A stretch of 64,000 bases of DNA from Clostridia bacterium (lineage in GTDB: Bacteria; Bacillota; Clostridia; Peptostreptococcales; Acidaminobacteraceae). The first letter of the stretch is position 1. Each line of letters opens with the position of its first letter. Shown in pieces: positions 22,772 through 31,843 of the stretch. A model generated the notes under the pieces. That model ran no database searches. It saw only the letters and a list, made by a program, of their open reading frames with translations, and was not told the origin of the DNA. Position numbers and translations under genes: made by a program. The stretch covers positions 95,428 to 159,427 of the forward strand of contig JAGYOH010000004.1 of the NCBI GenBank assembly GCA_018399635.1, in the 5' to 3' direction.

Positions 22772-24262
22772 TCACCTGGCCCAGTTTTTTGACCGTTCCA
22801 CGGCCTTGTGCCACCCCGTCATCAGTTCCCGGCGACGGGATTCGGTCATGGCGGGGGAAAAGGAGCCGGTTTCCCCGGAAGAGGTCTCAAGCGCCTCCAT
22901 GGATTCGTAGAATCCCACGGCAAGTCCCGCCAGGGTCGCCGCACCAAGGGCGGTGGATTCAGTGACTTCCGGTCTTTTCACCTCGGTTCCCAGAATATCC
23001 GACTGGAACTGCAGCAGCCAGTCGTTGCCGGTGGCACCGCCGTCGACCCTCAGGATGGACAGGGGGAGACCGCTGTCCTCCGCCATGGCGTGGATCACGT
23101 CGGCGGACTGGTAGGCGATGGATTCCAGGGCCGCCCGGACGATATGGTTCTTGTTGGTCCCCCGGGTGAGGCCGACAATGATTCCTCTGGCGTACATGTC
23201 CCAGTGGGGGGCCCCCAGACCGGTAAAGGCGGGAACCAGATAGACCCCCTCGGTGTCTGGGACGCGGGAGGCGTAATAGGCGCTGTCCTTGGCCTCCCGG
23301 ATCAGGCCCAGTTCATCCCTGAGCCATTGGATGGTGGCGCCCCCCATGAAGACGCTCCCCTCAAGGGCGTAGTTGATTTTTCCCTCCACCCCCCAGGCGA
23401 TGGTGGTCAATAGGCCGTGGTTTGAAGGGACGGGGGCTTCGCCGGTGTTCATCAGGATGAAGCATCCGGTGCCGTAGGTGTTTTTGACCATTCCCGGTTT
23501 GAAACAGGTCTGGCCGAAAAGGGCTGCCTGCTGGTCCCCGGCAATGCCGGCGACAGGAATTTCAACCCCTAGAAATCCTTTATCGACAAGCCCGTAGATT
23601 TCTGAGGAACTCTTGACCCGGGGCAGTATCTCCCGGGGAATGTCAAGGAGTTCAAGAATCTCCTGGTCCCATTGCAGCTGGTGGATATTGTAAAGCATGG
23701 TTCTTGAAGCGTTGGAATAATCCGTCACATGGACCCTGCCGCCGGTGAGATGCCACAGGAGCCAGGTGTCCACCGTCCCGAAAAGGAGGTCGCCCCTTTT
23801 GGCAAGGGTTCTTGCCCCGTCGACGTGATCGAGTATCCACTGGATCTTGGTGGCGGAAAAATAGGCGTCGATGATGAGGCCGGTGGAGGCCTTGAAGAGG
23901 GTCTCATAGCCCTGGGCCTTGAGCGCGTCACAGGTATCCGCGGTGCGTCGGCACTGCCAGACAATGGCGTTGTAGACGGGTTTTCCGGTTCTTTTGTCCC
24001 ACAGGATGGTGGTCTCCCTCTGGTTGGTGATGCCGATGGCGGCAATCTCCTCAGGCAGGACACCGCCGCGACCCAGGACCTCCTCCATGACCTGCAATTG
24101 AGAGGAGAGAATCTCCATGGGGTCGTGCTCCACCCAGGAAGCCCTGGGGTAAATCTGTTTGAACTCCTTCTGGGCCATGGCCTTGATGTTCCGCCGGTGG
24201 TCGAAAAGAATGGCTCTTGAGCTGGTGGTTCCCTGGTCGAGGGCCAGGATGTACTTTTTCAC
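22772..24262 (-). CDS. glpK: Glycerol kinase
   Basis: A 496-residue FGGY kinase. [15 protein letters not shown] at the N-terminus is the glycerol kinase phosphate loop. [33 protein letters not shown] and [13 protein letters not shown], the FGGY signature region [17 protein letters not shown] and [13 protein letters not shown] all match GlpK. It phosphorylates glycerol to glycerol-3-phosphate. The start is GTG 24260-24262, eight bases after AGGAGG. No glpF, glpD or dha gene lies beside it, which is unusual. satP follows in the same direction. Normal full length. Confidence 0.95.
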   Translation of the reverse strand: MKKYILALDQGTTSSRAILFDHRRNIKAMAQKEFKQIYPRASWVEHDPMEILSSQLQVMEEVLGRGGVLPEEIAAIGITNQRETTILWDKRTGKPVYNAIVWQCRRTADTCDALKAQGYETLFKASTGLIIDAYFSATKIQWILDHVDGARTLAKRGDLLFGTVDTWLLWHLTGGRVHVTDYSNASRTMLYNIHQLQWDQEILELLDIPREILPRVKSSSEIYGLVDKGFLGVEIPVAGIAGDQQAALFGQTCFKPGMVKNTYGTGCFILMNTGEAPVPSNHGLLTTIAWGVEGKINYALEGSVFMGGATIQWLRDELGLIREAKDSAYYASRVPDTEGVYLVPAFTGLGAPHWDMYARGIIVGLTRGTNKNHIVRAALESIAYQSADVIHAMAEDSGLPLSILRVDGGATGNDWLLQFQSDILGTEVKRPEVTESTALGAATLAGLAVGFYESMEALETSSGETGSFSPAMTESRRRELMTGWHKAVERSKNWAR

Positions 24263-24355
24263 AGGCTTGTCCTCCTTCCCCTGGTCTGTAAGATTATTTT
24301 AGCACAAGCAAAGGAAAAAGGCCGGATGAGAGAAGCCGTCCAACCTTCAAGTGGA

Positions 24356-25174
24356 TCATTTGAATTTATTGGAAATTTCATGGGATTTGTCGGCACACTG
24401 CTTGACGGCTTCCATGACCGCCCCCCTGAAGCCTCGGTCTTCAAGCACCTTGATGGCTTCGATGGTGGTCCCGCCGGGGGAGGTCACCGCATCCTTCAGG
24501 GCTCCCGGATGCAGGCCGGAATCCCTGGCCATTTTGGCGGCGCCAAGCACGGCCTGCGAGGCCAGGGCATAGGCGGTTTCTCTAGGAAGACCCTTCAAAA
24601 CCGCTCCGTCGGCAAGGGCTTCGATGAAGACGTAGACCATGGCGGGGGAGGAACCGGAGGCGGCAGTGACGGCATCGAAGAGGGCTTCGGGAACCACCAG
24701 GCTTTTGCCGACGGCGTCGAAAATCCGCTTCACCATGGCGAGGCCCTCGGCGTCGACCCCATGGTTCGCGGCAATCACCGTCATGCCTTCTCCCACCATG
24801 GCCGGGGTGTTGGGCATGGTTCTGACGAAGGGCTGGTCCTCACCGAGAATCCCCTCGTAATAGGCGATGGGAATTCCGGCGGCGATGCTGATGAGCAGCT
24901 TCTCTTTGAGGGAGGTCTCCCCCTTGAGCTGGTGGAGGACCTCGGGTATGATGCCGGGCTTGACGCCGAGAAGGATGTAGTCGGCTTCTGCAGCCAGGGC
25001 CCTGTTGTCGGTGGTGGTCTTCACCCCACAGTTCTTCTGAAGGAGGTCGAGCTTGTCCCGGGTCGGATTGCTTACGATGATGTCCCCGGCATCGAAGAGC
25101 CCGGAGGCCATCAGACCCTTGAGGATGGCCGTTGTCATATTGCCGGCACCGATGAAACCTATTGTGACGCCCAT
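24356..25174 (-). CDS. proC: Pyrroline-5-carboxylate reductase
   Basis: A 272-residue enzyme. The Rossmann loop IGFIGAGNMTTAILKG is at the N-terminus, LGVKPGIIPEVL in the middle, RTMPNTPAMVGEGM forms the substrate-site block, and the C-terminal PROSITE-like region GLHPGALKDAVTSPGGTTIEA is complete. It reduces pyrroline-5-carboxylate to proline with NAD(P)H (or runs in reverse). ATG 25172-25174 follows AAGGAAG. A single gene between glpK and degV. Proline import (putP) is encoded 12 kb away. Confidence 0.96.
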   Translation of the reverse strand: MGVTIGFIGAGNMTTAILKGLMASGLFDAGDIIVSNPTRDKLDLLQKNCGVKTTTDNRALAAEADYILLGVKPGIIPEVLHQLKGETSLKEKLLISIAAGIPIAYYEGILGEDQPFVRTMPNTPAMVGEGMTVIAANHGVDAEGLAMVKRIFDAVGKSLVVPEALFDAVTAASGSSPAMVYVFIEALADGAVLKGLPRETAYALASQAVLGAAKMARDSGLHPGALKDAVTSPGGTTIEAIKVLEDRGFRGAVMEAVKQCADKSHEISNKFK

Positions 25175-25254
25175 TTTTTCACTTCCTTAGTCGCTGGTTT
25201 ATTAGATGTATTATAATACACCCGGGATCAAAAGTAAAATGAGGGGGCGCTGTT

Positions 25255-26124
25255 TCACGCCCTCTCATTGCCAAAAAAGCTGATGACCAGAAGCCCCGGG
25301 CCTACATGGGACCCGATGGTGGGGGACTCCGGATTGATGATGATGTGATCATGGCCCAGTTCTTTTTTGATCAGATCAGCCAGGGCCTCTGCATCCTCTT
25401 CACAATCCCCGTGTCCGATGTGAATGGCGGAGGATTCCTGCAGATAGTGTCTTCTGATGGTTTCAACAAACTGCTGGTAGACCTTGACTTTGCCCCGGAC
25501 CTTGTTCCTTTGCCTGAGCTTGCCCTCGTGGTCGATGTCCATGATGGGCTTCAGATTGAGCATGGTGCCTACAGTGGCCAGGGCAGGAGGAATCCTGCCG
25601 CCGTTCTTGAGGAAGTTCAAGTCGGCGACGGAGAAGGTGTGGTGGACCTTCAAGCGGTCTCTTTCAACCCTCCGGGCGAGGTCTTCAAGTTCTGCCTCTT
25701 CCAGGGACTTGAGGACTTTCAGGACCAGGGCGCCGTAGCCCACCGAGGCGGCCAGAGAGTCCACCACGTGAATTTTCGCCTCGGGGTAGTCCTCCAGGAA
25801 CATTTTCCTGGCAATCACGGCGTTGCCATAGGTACCGCTCATCCCTGAGGAGAAGGCGATGTAGAGAATCTGCCGACCCTCGAGGTGAAGCTTTTCAAAG
25901 CAGTCATAAAAATGGGTCGGCGTGATCTGGGAGGTTTTGGGGACGGTTCCCTGTCTGAGGGCGTTGTAAAAAGCTTTATGGGAAAGGGTTTTTCCGTGGT
26001 CATCCATAAAATCCATGTCGCCCAGATGGACAGGCATGCTGATCATACTGAGGGAACCCTGGTACTGATCAAAAACCGATGGCTGAAGATTGCAGCAGGA
26101 ATCCACTAATACTGCTTTTTTCAC
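25255..26124 (-). CDS. DegV-family fatty-acid-binding protein (copy 1)
   Basis: A 289-residue DegV protein. VLVDSCCNL replaces the usual TDSTCDL at the N-terminus. TSQITPTHFYDCFEKL, IAFSSGMSGTYGNAV, VVDSLAASVGYG, FLKNGGRI and GSHVGPGLLVISFFG are the family blocks. DegV/FakB proteins bind a fatty acid and present it to the kinase FakA. The start is GTG 26122-26124, eight bases after AGGAG. A GTG at 26133 overlaps that site. It is the first of three DegV genes in the window, and the most divergent at the fatty-acid-binding N-terminus. Confidence 0.88.
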   Translation of the reverse strand: MKKAVLVDSCCNLQPSVFDQYQGSLSMISMPVHLGDMDFMDDHGKTLSHKAFYNALRQGTVPKTSQITPTHFYDCFEKLHLEGRQILYIAFSSGMSGTYGNAVIARKMFLEDYPEAKIHVVDSLAASVGYGALVLKVLKSLEEAELEDLARRVERDRLKVHHTFSVADLNFLKNGGRIPPALATVGTMLNLKPIMDIDHEGKLRQRNKVRGKVKVYQQFVETIRRHYLQESSAIHIGHGDCEEDAEALADLIKKELGHDHIIINPESPTIGSHVGPGLLVISFFGNERA

Positions 26125-26251
26125 AGGCAACACTCCTCATATCAAATAGTCAATCAATGGATTGATTGGTTGTTTCATTATAGCGCAAGTTTAAAGAGAT
26201 TGTAATCATTTGACAAGCAAAATTTGGGTATAAGGGTTTTAGGTGATTTAA

Positions 26252-27874
26252 TTGAAAAATAAAATTATGATAGTGACACTTATGTTTCTTGTACTGGGTT
26301 ATAATGGTGCCGAAGCCTTGACCTTCACGGATATCGAGGCCGGCGACTGGTTTTACGAGGACGTGATGACTCTTTCGGATGCGGGAATCATCAACGGTTT
26401 CCCCGATGGCAGTTTTCTGCCCGCGGCCAAGGTCAATGTCGACCAGTTCATCAAGCTGCTGGTGGTGGCCCTGGGCTACGACCTGGAAAACGGGACTTCC
26501 TACTGGGCCCTTCCCTTCATCCAGAAGGGTCATGAAATCGGACTTTTCGCAAGCGGGGAATTCGATGATTATTCCCGCCCCATCACCCGGGGGGAAATGG
26601 CCACCCTGATCAGCCGGGGGGTGGCAGAGGATTTTGACAAGGCCATGTACGAATACACCTTTTTCATGAAGGATTATCATGACCAGGGAACCGAGGAAAT
26701 TCTCAAAGCCTTTTCTCTGGGAATCATCACCGGCTATCCTGACGGTTATTTTTATCCTCAGAAATTGGCGACGAGGGCTGAGGCCGGCACCATGCTCATG
26801 CGGTTGATCGCCAAGAACCGCCGGGTGGAGACCCATCAACTGAAAAATCTCATGGCGGATTTCACCAGGCTCGACGAGGACATGAATGCGGCCCTTTCGG
26901 ACTATCAGGAAGCCATGGGGGTGCTGTTGGAAGAAGACCCCATCCGCCTTGACAACGGCGATGCCATCTATCGCCTTGAAGACACGGCTATCGAGGGATA
27001 CCGGTGGGCCAACGGCGACCTGTACGTTGGCGGCCTGGACGATGGTGTCTTTTCCGATTTCGGCTATTTTTCCTGGATCAACGGTTCCTTCTATATCGGG
27101 GAGATCGAGGAGGGTCTCATCCATGGCCGCGGCCTCATGGGCTTTGACGACGCCGTCTACACCGGAGAATTCACCCGGGGAGAGATGACGGGCAAGGCCA
27201 TGGTGGTCTGGGAGGACGAGGACACCTTCATCGGCAGCTACGATGAGGGAACCTTGACGGGTCTGGGGATGCACTTCAGTCCCGGGGGAGAAAGCTATAT
27301 CGGTGAATACCAAAGCGGTGCCAAGGACGGCAGGGGGATTTTCACCTTTTCAAACGGGCTGAGCTATTTCGGCACCTTCAATCAGGAATACCGGGACGGG
27401 GACGAATTCACCATGTATTACCGGGATTCCGATGACACCGCCTTTGAGGACACCGTCTGGAGAATTCTCGACGAGGCTCTGGCCCCCGGTATGGGAATCA
27501 ATGAGAAGATCCGCGCTATCCATGACGCCCTGGCCGGGCATGTCACCTATGATCTGGAGGGCTATGACCTGGGAGAAGTCGATGACCAGTCCCATACCGC
27601 CTATGGTGCCCTGGTGGAGGGTCGTGCGGTCTGCGACGGCTATGCCGAGGCCTTCAACCTGCTGCTCAATCGCGCAGGAATCACTTCGGACCTGGTCATC
27701 GGCGAAGCCCTGGATGAGGGTCATGCCTGGAATCTGGTCGCCTTCGAGGAGGGTTTTTACCACGTGGACCTGACCTGGAACGACCTTGACAACGGCGGCA
27801 TCAGTGAGGCTTATTACAAAATCAATCAGGATGAGATTCAAAGGGACCATGTCATCGAATGGATCATCCACTGA
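26252..27874 (+). CDS. Secreted SLH-MORN-transglutaminase-like protein
   Basis: A 540-residue protein. A signal peptide (about 1-22) is followed by three S-layer-homology repeats (about 23-190: FTDIEAGDWFYEDVMTLSDAGIINGFPDG-type units, broken here by linkers). A short helical stretch (195-225) leads into about six MORN-like repeats (240-380, such as FYIGEIEEG, YTGEFTRGE, YIGEYQSGAKDGRG). The C-terminal transglutaminase-like domain (405-540) has a full catalytic triad by position: Cys461 (AVCDGYAEAF), His491 (EGHAWNLV) and Asp506 (HVDLTWND). It is probably attached to the cell wall and acts as a protease or crosslinker outside the cell. TTG 26252 follows AGGTGA by 5 bases. The next gene encodes a membrane protein 13 bases on. 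Confidence 0.85.
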   Translation: MKNKIMIVTLMFLVLGYNGAEALTFTDIEAGDWFYEDVMTLSDAGIINGFPDGSFLPAAKVNVDQFIKLLVVALGYDLENGTSYWALPFIQKGHEIGLFASGEFDDYSRPITRGEMATLISRGVAEDFDKAMYEYTFFMKDYHDQGTEEILKAFSLGIITGYPDGYFYPQKLATRAEAGTMLMRLIAKNRRVETHQLKNLMADFTRLDEDMNAALSDYQEAMGVLLEEDPIRLDNGDAIYRLEDTAIEGYRWANGDLYVGGLDDGVFSDFGYFSWINGSFYIGEIEEGLIHGRGLMGFDDAVYTGEFTRGEMTGKAMVVWEDEDTFIGSYDEGTLTGLGMHFSPGGESYIGEYQSGAKDGRGIFTFSNGLSYFGTFNQEYRDGDEFTMYYRDSDDTAFEDTVWRILDEALAPGMGINEKIRAIHDALAGHVTYDLEGYDLGEVDDQSHTAYGALVEGRAVCDGYAEAFNLLLNRAGITSDLVIGEALDEGHAWNLVAFEEGFYHVDLTWNDLDNGGISEAYYKINQDEIQRDHVIEWIIH

Positions 27875-27887
27875 ATGAGGGGTAGAT

Positions 27888-29657
27888 ATGATAAAACACT
27901 TGAAAACCTTGATCAAGGGCCTGATCAGAAGTTTGAATAGGAGCACCCGGCGTTTCCCGGAGACCCTGGTCATGGCGGCGGGCTTTGTCATCGTTGGCAT
28001 CATGCTCAACCGCATGGAATACGACGTCAGTCCCGAATATCTTCTGAACCAGGCCCGCCTGAACCGCTGGCTCATCACCTTCATCCTGGGGGCGCCGCTC
28101 TTTGCCCTGGGGAAGCTGATTCTGGAAAGACTCGGCGTATCACTCAAAAAACGCCTCCTGGTGGATGGCGCCATAGTGGCCTTTCTGCTGGTTTTTTATC
28201 AGACCGTTCCCGAGGAGCTTTATCAGGAATTCATGTTGAAATATTTCCTGCTCAATCTGGCGGTTTATCTGGGCTTTCTGGCAGCGCCCTATTTTTATCA
28301 GCGGGAGAATTTTTCCAGGTACAGCCTTCAGGTCCTGACCCAGTTCTTCATCACGGTCTTTTTCTCGGCCGTCCTTTACGGCGGTCTCAACGGCATCATT
28401 TTCACCCTGGACCAGCTCTTTGAACTCAACTTGAACCACAGGATCTACCTGGACGTCTATCTGATCACCGTGGGTTTCTTTGCCGTCCCCCATTTTCTGG
28501 GCAACCTCAAGGGAATCGATGAGGAGATGGACCCCGGGTATTATCCCCAGGTCTGGGCCGTTCTTTTCAGTTATATCGTGGTGCCCTTGTTGTCCATCTA
28601 CACGGCCATTCTCTATGCCTACTTCATCCGCCTGGTGATCCTCAGGGAATTCCCCATCAATATCCTGACCCACCTGGTGGTCTGGTACGGGATCATCGGC
28701 GTGGTGGTCCTCTTCTTCGTAGAGAAGCTTCGCGAACGCAATGACTACCTCAAGCGGTTCTACCAGATTTTTCCCAAGGCCATCCTGCTTCCCCTGGGAA
28801 TGCTGTTCACCGCCATTTTTTCTAGAATCGCCGATTACGGTTTCACCCCGGCCCGGTATTTTGTCGTGATCACGGGAAGCTGGATACTGTTGAGCATGCT
28901 CTATATGGGCTTTACAAAAAAAACCCGCTACACCTTCGTGGTGCTGGGGGCGATGGTGGTCATCCTGGTTTCCGCCTACGGCCCCGTCAGCGCCTTCAAC
29001 CTCTCCTTCAACAACCAGCTCCACCGGTTCGAGACCCTTCTGGCAAAGACCGGCATGCTGGCAGAGGGGGAGATTCAAAGGAATCCTGAGCTTCCAGTAG
29101 AGGACCAGCGAGAAATCAATGAATTCCTCCGATACTTCGACAACAACCATGACCAGCGCACCCTCTACTTCCTGCCTGAAGAATTCAATTATTACGAAGA
29201 TTCCGAGGAGGTTTTCGGATTCCGGTACGAGTATTACTATCCTGACAAATTCGAGGACACCGGGATGATCGAGTACTACAGCTTCGACCGGTTCGATCTG
29301 GTGATGCCCGTCACGGGCAGGGATGTCTTCGCGGAACTCAATCTCGAGTTCTCCCAGGATATGACGGTTTCAGGAGAGGGCATGCGATTTGAATACGACA
29401 GCGAGACCCGGGACCTGGCCCTCCTCTACAAAGACGACCTCCTGGGGGTCGTCAATATGGTGGATTTCATCACCGACTACGACGAGGATCGGGGAGGGAC
29501 ACCCCCCGCCACGACGGCGGAGGCCACCGTCACCTTTGATTTTCCTGAGGCCAGGGTGGAGTTCTTCATCAAGAATATCTTCTACAACCCCGCCGATGAG
29601 GAAGGGATGAAGTACGGCGGTCATTTCAACGGGTTGATTTTCATCGAATTCAAATAA
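27888..29657 (+). CDS. DUF4153-type membrane protein
   Basis: A 589-residue protein. Residues 1-380 hold about ten membrane helices with the DUF4153 pattern (for example FFAVPHFLGNL, YIVVPLLSIYTAILYAYF, YFVVITGSWILLSMLYM). The last ~200 residues are hydrophilic, acidic and aromatic-rich (many Tyr, Phe and Glu), probably an exposed domain. Function of the family is unknown. ATG 27888 has GAGGGGTAG a few bases ahead. It is 13 bases after the SLH-MORN-transglutaminase gene and very likely co-transcribed, so the two may work together at the cell surface, which is inference. A terminator follows. Confidence 0.8.
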   Translation: MIKHLKTLIKGLIRSLNRSTRRFPETLVMAAGFVIVGIMLNRMEYDVSPEYLLNQARLNRWLITFILGAPLFALGKLILERLGVSLKKRLLVDGAIVAFLLVFYQTVPEELYQEFMLKYFLLNLAVYLGFLAAPYFYQRENFSRYSLQVLTQFFITVFFSAVLYGGLNGIIFTLDQLFELNLNHRIYLDVYLITVGFFAVPHFLGNLKGIDEEMDPGYYPQVWAVLFSYIVVPLLSIYTAILYAYFIRLVILREFPINILTHLVVWYGIIGVVVLFFVEKLRERNDYLKRFYQIFPKAILLPLGMLFTAIFSRIADYGFTPARYFVVITGSWILLSMLYMGFTKKTRYTFVVLGAMVVILVSAYGPVSAFNLSFNNQLHRFETLLAKTGMLAEGEIQRNPELPVEDQREINEFLRYFDNNHDQRTLYFLPEEFNYYEDSEEVFGFRYEYYYPDKFEDTGMIEYYSFDRFDLVMPVTGRDVFAELNLEFSQDMTVSGEGMRFEYDSETRDLALLYKDDLLGVVNMVDFITDYDEDRGGTPPATTAEATVTFDFPEARVEFFIKNIFYNPADEEGMKYGGHFNGLIFIEFK

Positions 29658-29658
29658 T

Positions 29659-29690
29659 GGATAGGCCTTTTCACAGGCCTATCTTTTTTT
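29659..29690 (+). terminator. Terminator of the SLH-MORN/DUF4153 operon
   Basis: GATAGGCCT pairs with AGGCCTATC around TTTCAC, followed by seven T. Confidence 0.93.
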
Positions 29691-29744
29691 CATATTGCAG
29701 AAATTTGGGTTATAATAGGAATCATAGAAAAGGGGGCCTGTTTC

Positions 29745-30701
29745 ATGATCAAGCTCATCACCGATTCCACCTGCGATCTTAGTGACGAAGTGTTGAAAGC
29801 GCATCATATCGCCATGGTACCGCTGTATGTGACCCTGGGTGAGAAAACCTTCAAGGACCGGGTGGACATCCAGCCCGACGATTTTTACAAGGTCATTGAA
29901 AAGGAAGCCAATATCAAAACCGCCAACCCCAGTCCCGAGGATTTTCTCAAGGCCTTTGAAGAGGGAGAGGGCCAGGGGGCCGGGGCCATGATCTGCATCA
30001 ACATGTCCAGCGGGACCAGCGGTGCCTACCAGGCGGCGGTTCTGGGCCGAGAACTGTTTTTTGAAAAACACCCCGGATCCGGGGTGAGAATCCGGGTCAT
30101 CGATTCAATTTCCATGAGCCACGGGACGGGATGGCTGGTCCTGAAGGCGGCAAGGCTGCTGGAAGAAGGGGCGGGCTACGAGGACGTCATCGACTTCATT
30201 GAAATGTACAAGGGCCATATGAAGCATTATCTTTCAGTGGATGATCTGGACCATCTGATTCGAAGCGGCCGTCTGACCAATGCCAGCGCCTTTATCGGAA
30301 AGATGCTCAAGCTCAAACCCATCATGACCATGAAAAACACAAAGGGGGCCATCGTGGCCAAGGAGCGGGGCCGCAAAAAAGTCCTGGGTCACTATGTCAG
30401 GGAGTTTCTCGCCCGGGTGGACCGGGATATCACGGATTTTGTCATCATCGGCTACACCTCGGACCGCATGGTGGCGGAGAACCTGAAGGAGAAACTGCTC
30501 TCGGAAACGGATTTCAGCGGTGAAATTCTCATCATGCAGATGGGGGTTTCCGTAGGAGCCCATGTCGGTCTGGGGGGCATCGCCTTCTATTTCGTGGAGA
30601 AGGGACACCAGCCGGACGGCATCATGATCAATGAGTACAAACAGTTTCTCGAAGCCAAGGAAGTCATGAAGGAAAAATTGAAAATATTCAAGCAATCTTA
30701 A
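29745..30701 (+). CDS. DegV-family fatty-acid-binding protein (copy 2)
   Basis: A 318-residue DegV protein with canonical blocks: KLITDSTCDLSDEV at the N-terminus, TANPSPEDFLKAFEEG, INMSSGTSGAYQAAV, VIDSISMSHGTGWL, LIRSGRLTNASAFIG and VSVGAHVGLGGIAFYF. Relatives (FakB) bind fatty acids for phosphorylation by FakA and feed phospholipid synthesis. ATG 29745 follows GAAAAGGGGGCC. A TATAAT at about 29710 in the upstream AT-rich gap is the likely -10. The next gene is an ornithine racemase-like enzyme 48 bases on, perhaps in the same operon with an acyltransferase. Confidence 0.92.
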   Translation: MIKLITDSTCDLSDEVLKAHHIAMVPLYVTLGEKTFKDRVDIQPDDFYKVIEKEANIKTANPSPEDFLKAFEEGEGQGAGAMICINMSSGTSGAYQAAVLGRELFFEKHPGSGVRIRVIDSISMSHGTGWLVLKAARLLEEGAGYEDVIDFIEMYKGHMKHYLSVDDLDHLIRSGRLTNASAFIGKMLKLKPIMTMKNTKGAIVAKERGRKKVLGHYVREFLARVDRDITDFVIIGYTSDRMVAENLKEKLLSETDFSGEILIMQMGVSVGAHVGLGGIAFYFVEKGHQPDGIMINEYKQFLEAKEVMKEKLKIFKQS

Positions 30702-30748
30702 CGAGGAATTCACATTGTCTCAGTAGACTGTAAATGGAGGGATGTCAG

Positions 30749-31843
30749 ATGACGAAAAGGTATCCGAGATTGACCATCAAGTATCAGCAGATCCTGGAAA
30801 ACACCCGGGTGGTGAATGAACTTTGCAAGGCCCGGGGGATTGCCGTCACCGGGGTGGTGAAGGGATTCAACGGCCTCCCGGAGGTGGCCATGGCCCTGGA
30901 TGAGGGGGGCTGCGTCCATCTGGGCAGTTCCCGGATCGGGCAGCTCGAAGAGCTCAAGGCCAGGGATCCGCTGATCAGGACCATGATGGTGCGGATTCCC
31001 ATGGTTTCGGAGGCCGAAGCCATGGTGGCTTCGGCGGATATCAGCCTCAATTCTGAAAGGGACACCCTCATGGCCCTCAATGAGGCCGCCATGGCCAACG
31101 AGAAGGTTCATTCCGTCATCCTCATGGTGGACCTCGGGGATCTTCGGGAGGGCTTCATGACGGTGGAGGAACTGATCGAAGTGGCCGTCTGGGTGGAAAA
31201 GGACCTGTCCTACATCCACCTGATGGGCATCGGGACCAACGTGGGCTGCTACGGTTCAGTAAAACCCACCCCTTTGAATATGGGACAACTGGTGGCCATG
31301 GCCCGGCAGGTGGAAATGGCCATCGGCAGAGAACTGGAGATCGTTTCAGGAGGCGCCACCTCCTCCCTGACCCTGGTGGCCAGGGGGGAGATGCCCCAGG
31401 GAGTCAATCATTTGAGAATCGGGGAGGGGATTTCCCTCAACCGGGACCTGCCCATGCTCTGGGACTGTCATATCCAGGGACTGCACCAGGACAACTTCAT
31501 TCTTGAGGGGGAGATCGTGGAAATCAAGGACAAGCCCACCCATCCCCTGGGAGAACTCTTTGTGGATGCCTTTGGCAACCGCAACACCTACGAGGACCGC
31601 GGCATCAGAAAGCGCGCCCTGGTGGCCATGGGTCGGCAGGACTTCCTTGACCATACCGCCCTTGAAAGCGTAGAGCCGGCCATCGAGGTGGTGGGGAGCA
31701 GCTCCGACCACCTCATCGTCGATATTGAAAACTTCCAGGGGAAACTGAAGGTGGGGGATATCCTGGGTTTTCATCTCTACTACGGTGCCATGCTCTTCAC
31801 CACCGGGTCTCCCTATGTTGAAAAAATAGTGGTTCGGGAATGA
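30749..31843 (+). CDS. orr: PLP-dependent racemase, alanine/ornithine racemase family
   Basis: A 364-residue fold-type III PLP enzyme. TGVVKGFNG carries the PLP-binding lysine near residue 37. Then come LGSSRIGQLEELK, VDLGDLREGF, GIGTNVGCYGSVKPT and VSGGATSSL, a pattern typical of the ornithine racemase group (characterised in Clostridium sticklandii), rather than Alr with its usual C-terminal domain. It should interconvert L- and D-ornithine, the entry to reductive or oxidative ornithine fermentation, though other basic amino acids are possible. ATG 30749 follows GGAGG by 8 bases. The stop overlaps the next start by 4 bases. Confidence 0.82.
   Translation: MTKRYPRLTIKYQQILENTRVVNELCKARGIAVTGVVKGFNGLPEVAMALDEGGCVHLGSSRIGQLEELKARDPLIRTMMVRIPMVSEAEAMVASADISLNSERDTLMALNEAAMANEKVHSVILMVDLGDLREGFMTVEELIEVAVWVEKDLSYIHLMGIGTNVGCYGSVKPTPLNMGQLVAMARQVEMAIGRELEIVSGGATSSLTLVARGEMPQGVNHLRIGEGISLNRDLPMLWDCHIQGLHQDNFILEGEIVEIKDKPTHPLGELFVDAFGNRNTYEDRGIRKRALVAMGRQDFLDHTALESVEPAIEVVGSSSDHLIVDIENFQGKLKVGDILGFHLYYGAMLFTTGSPYVEKIVVRE

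Noticed and set aside
26225..29715. Similar AAATTTGGGT-ATAA strings before the SLH-MORN gene and the second degV
   Set aside because: Short AT-rich similarity, with no consistent -35 spacing. It may simply be -10-like sequence.
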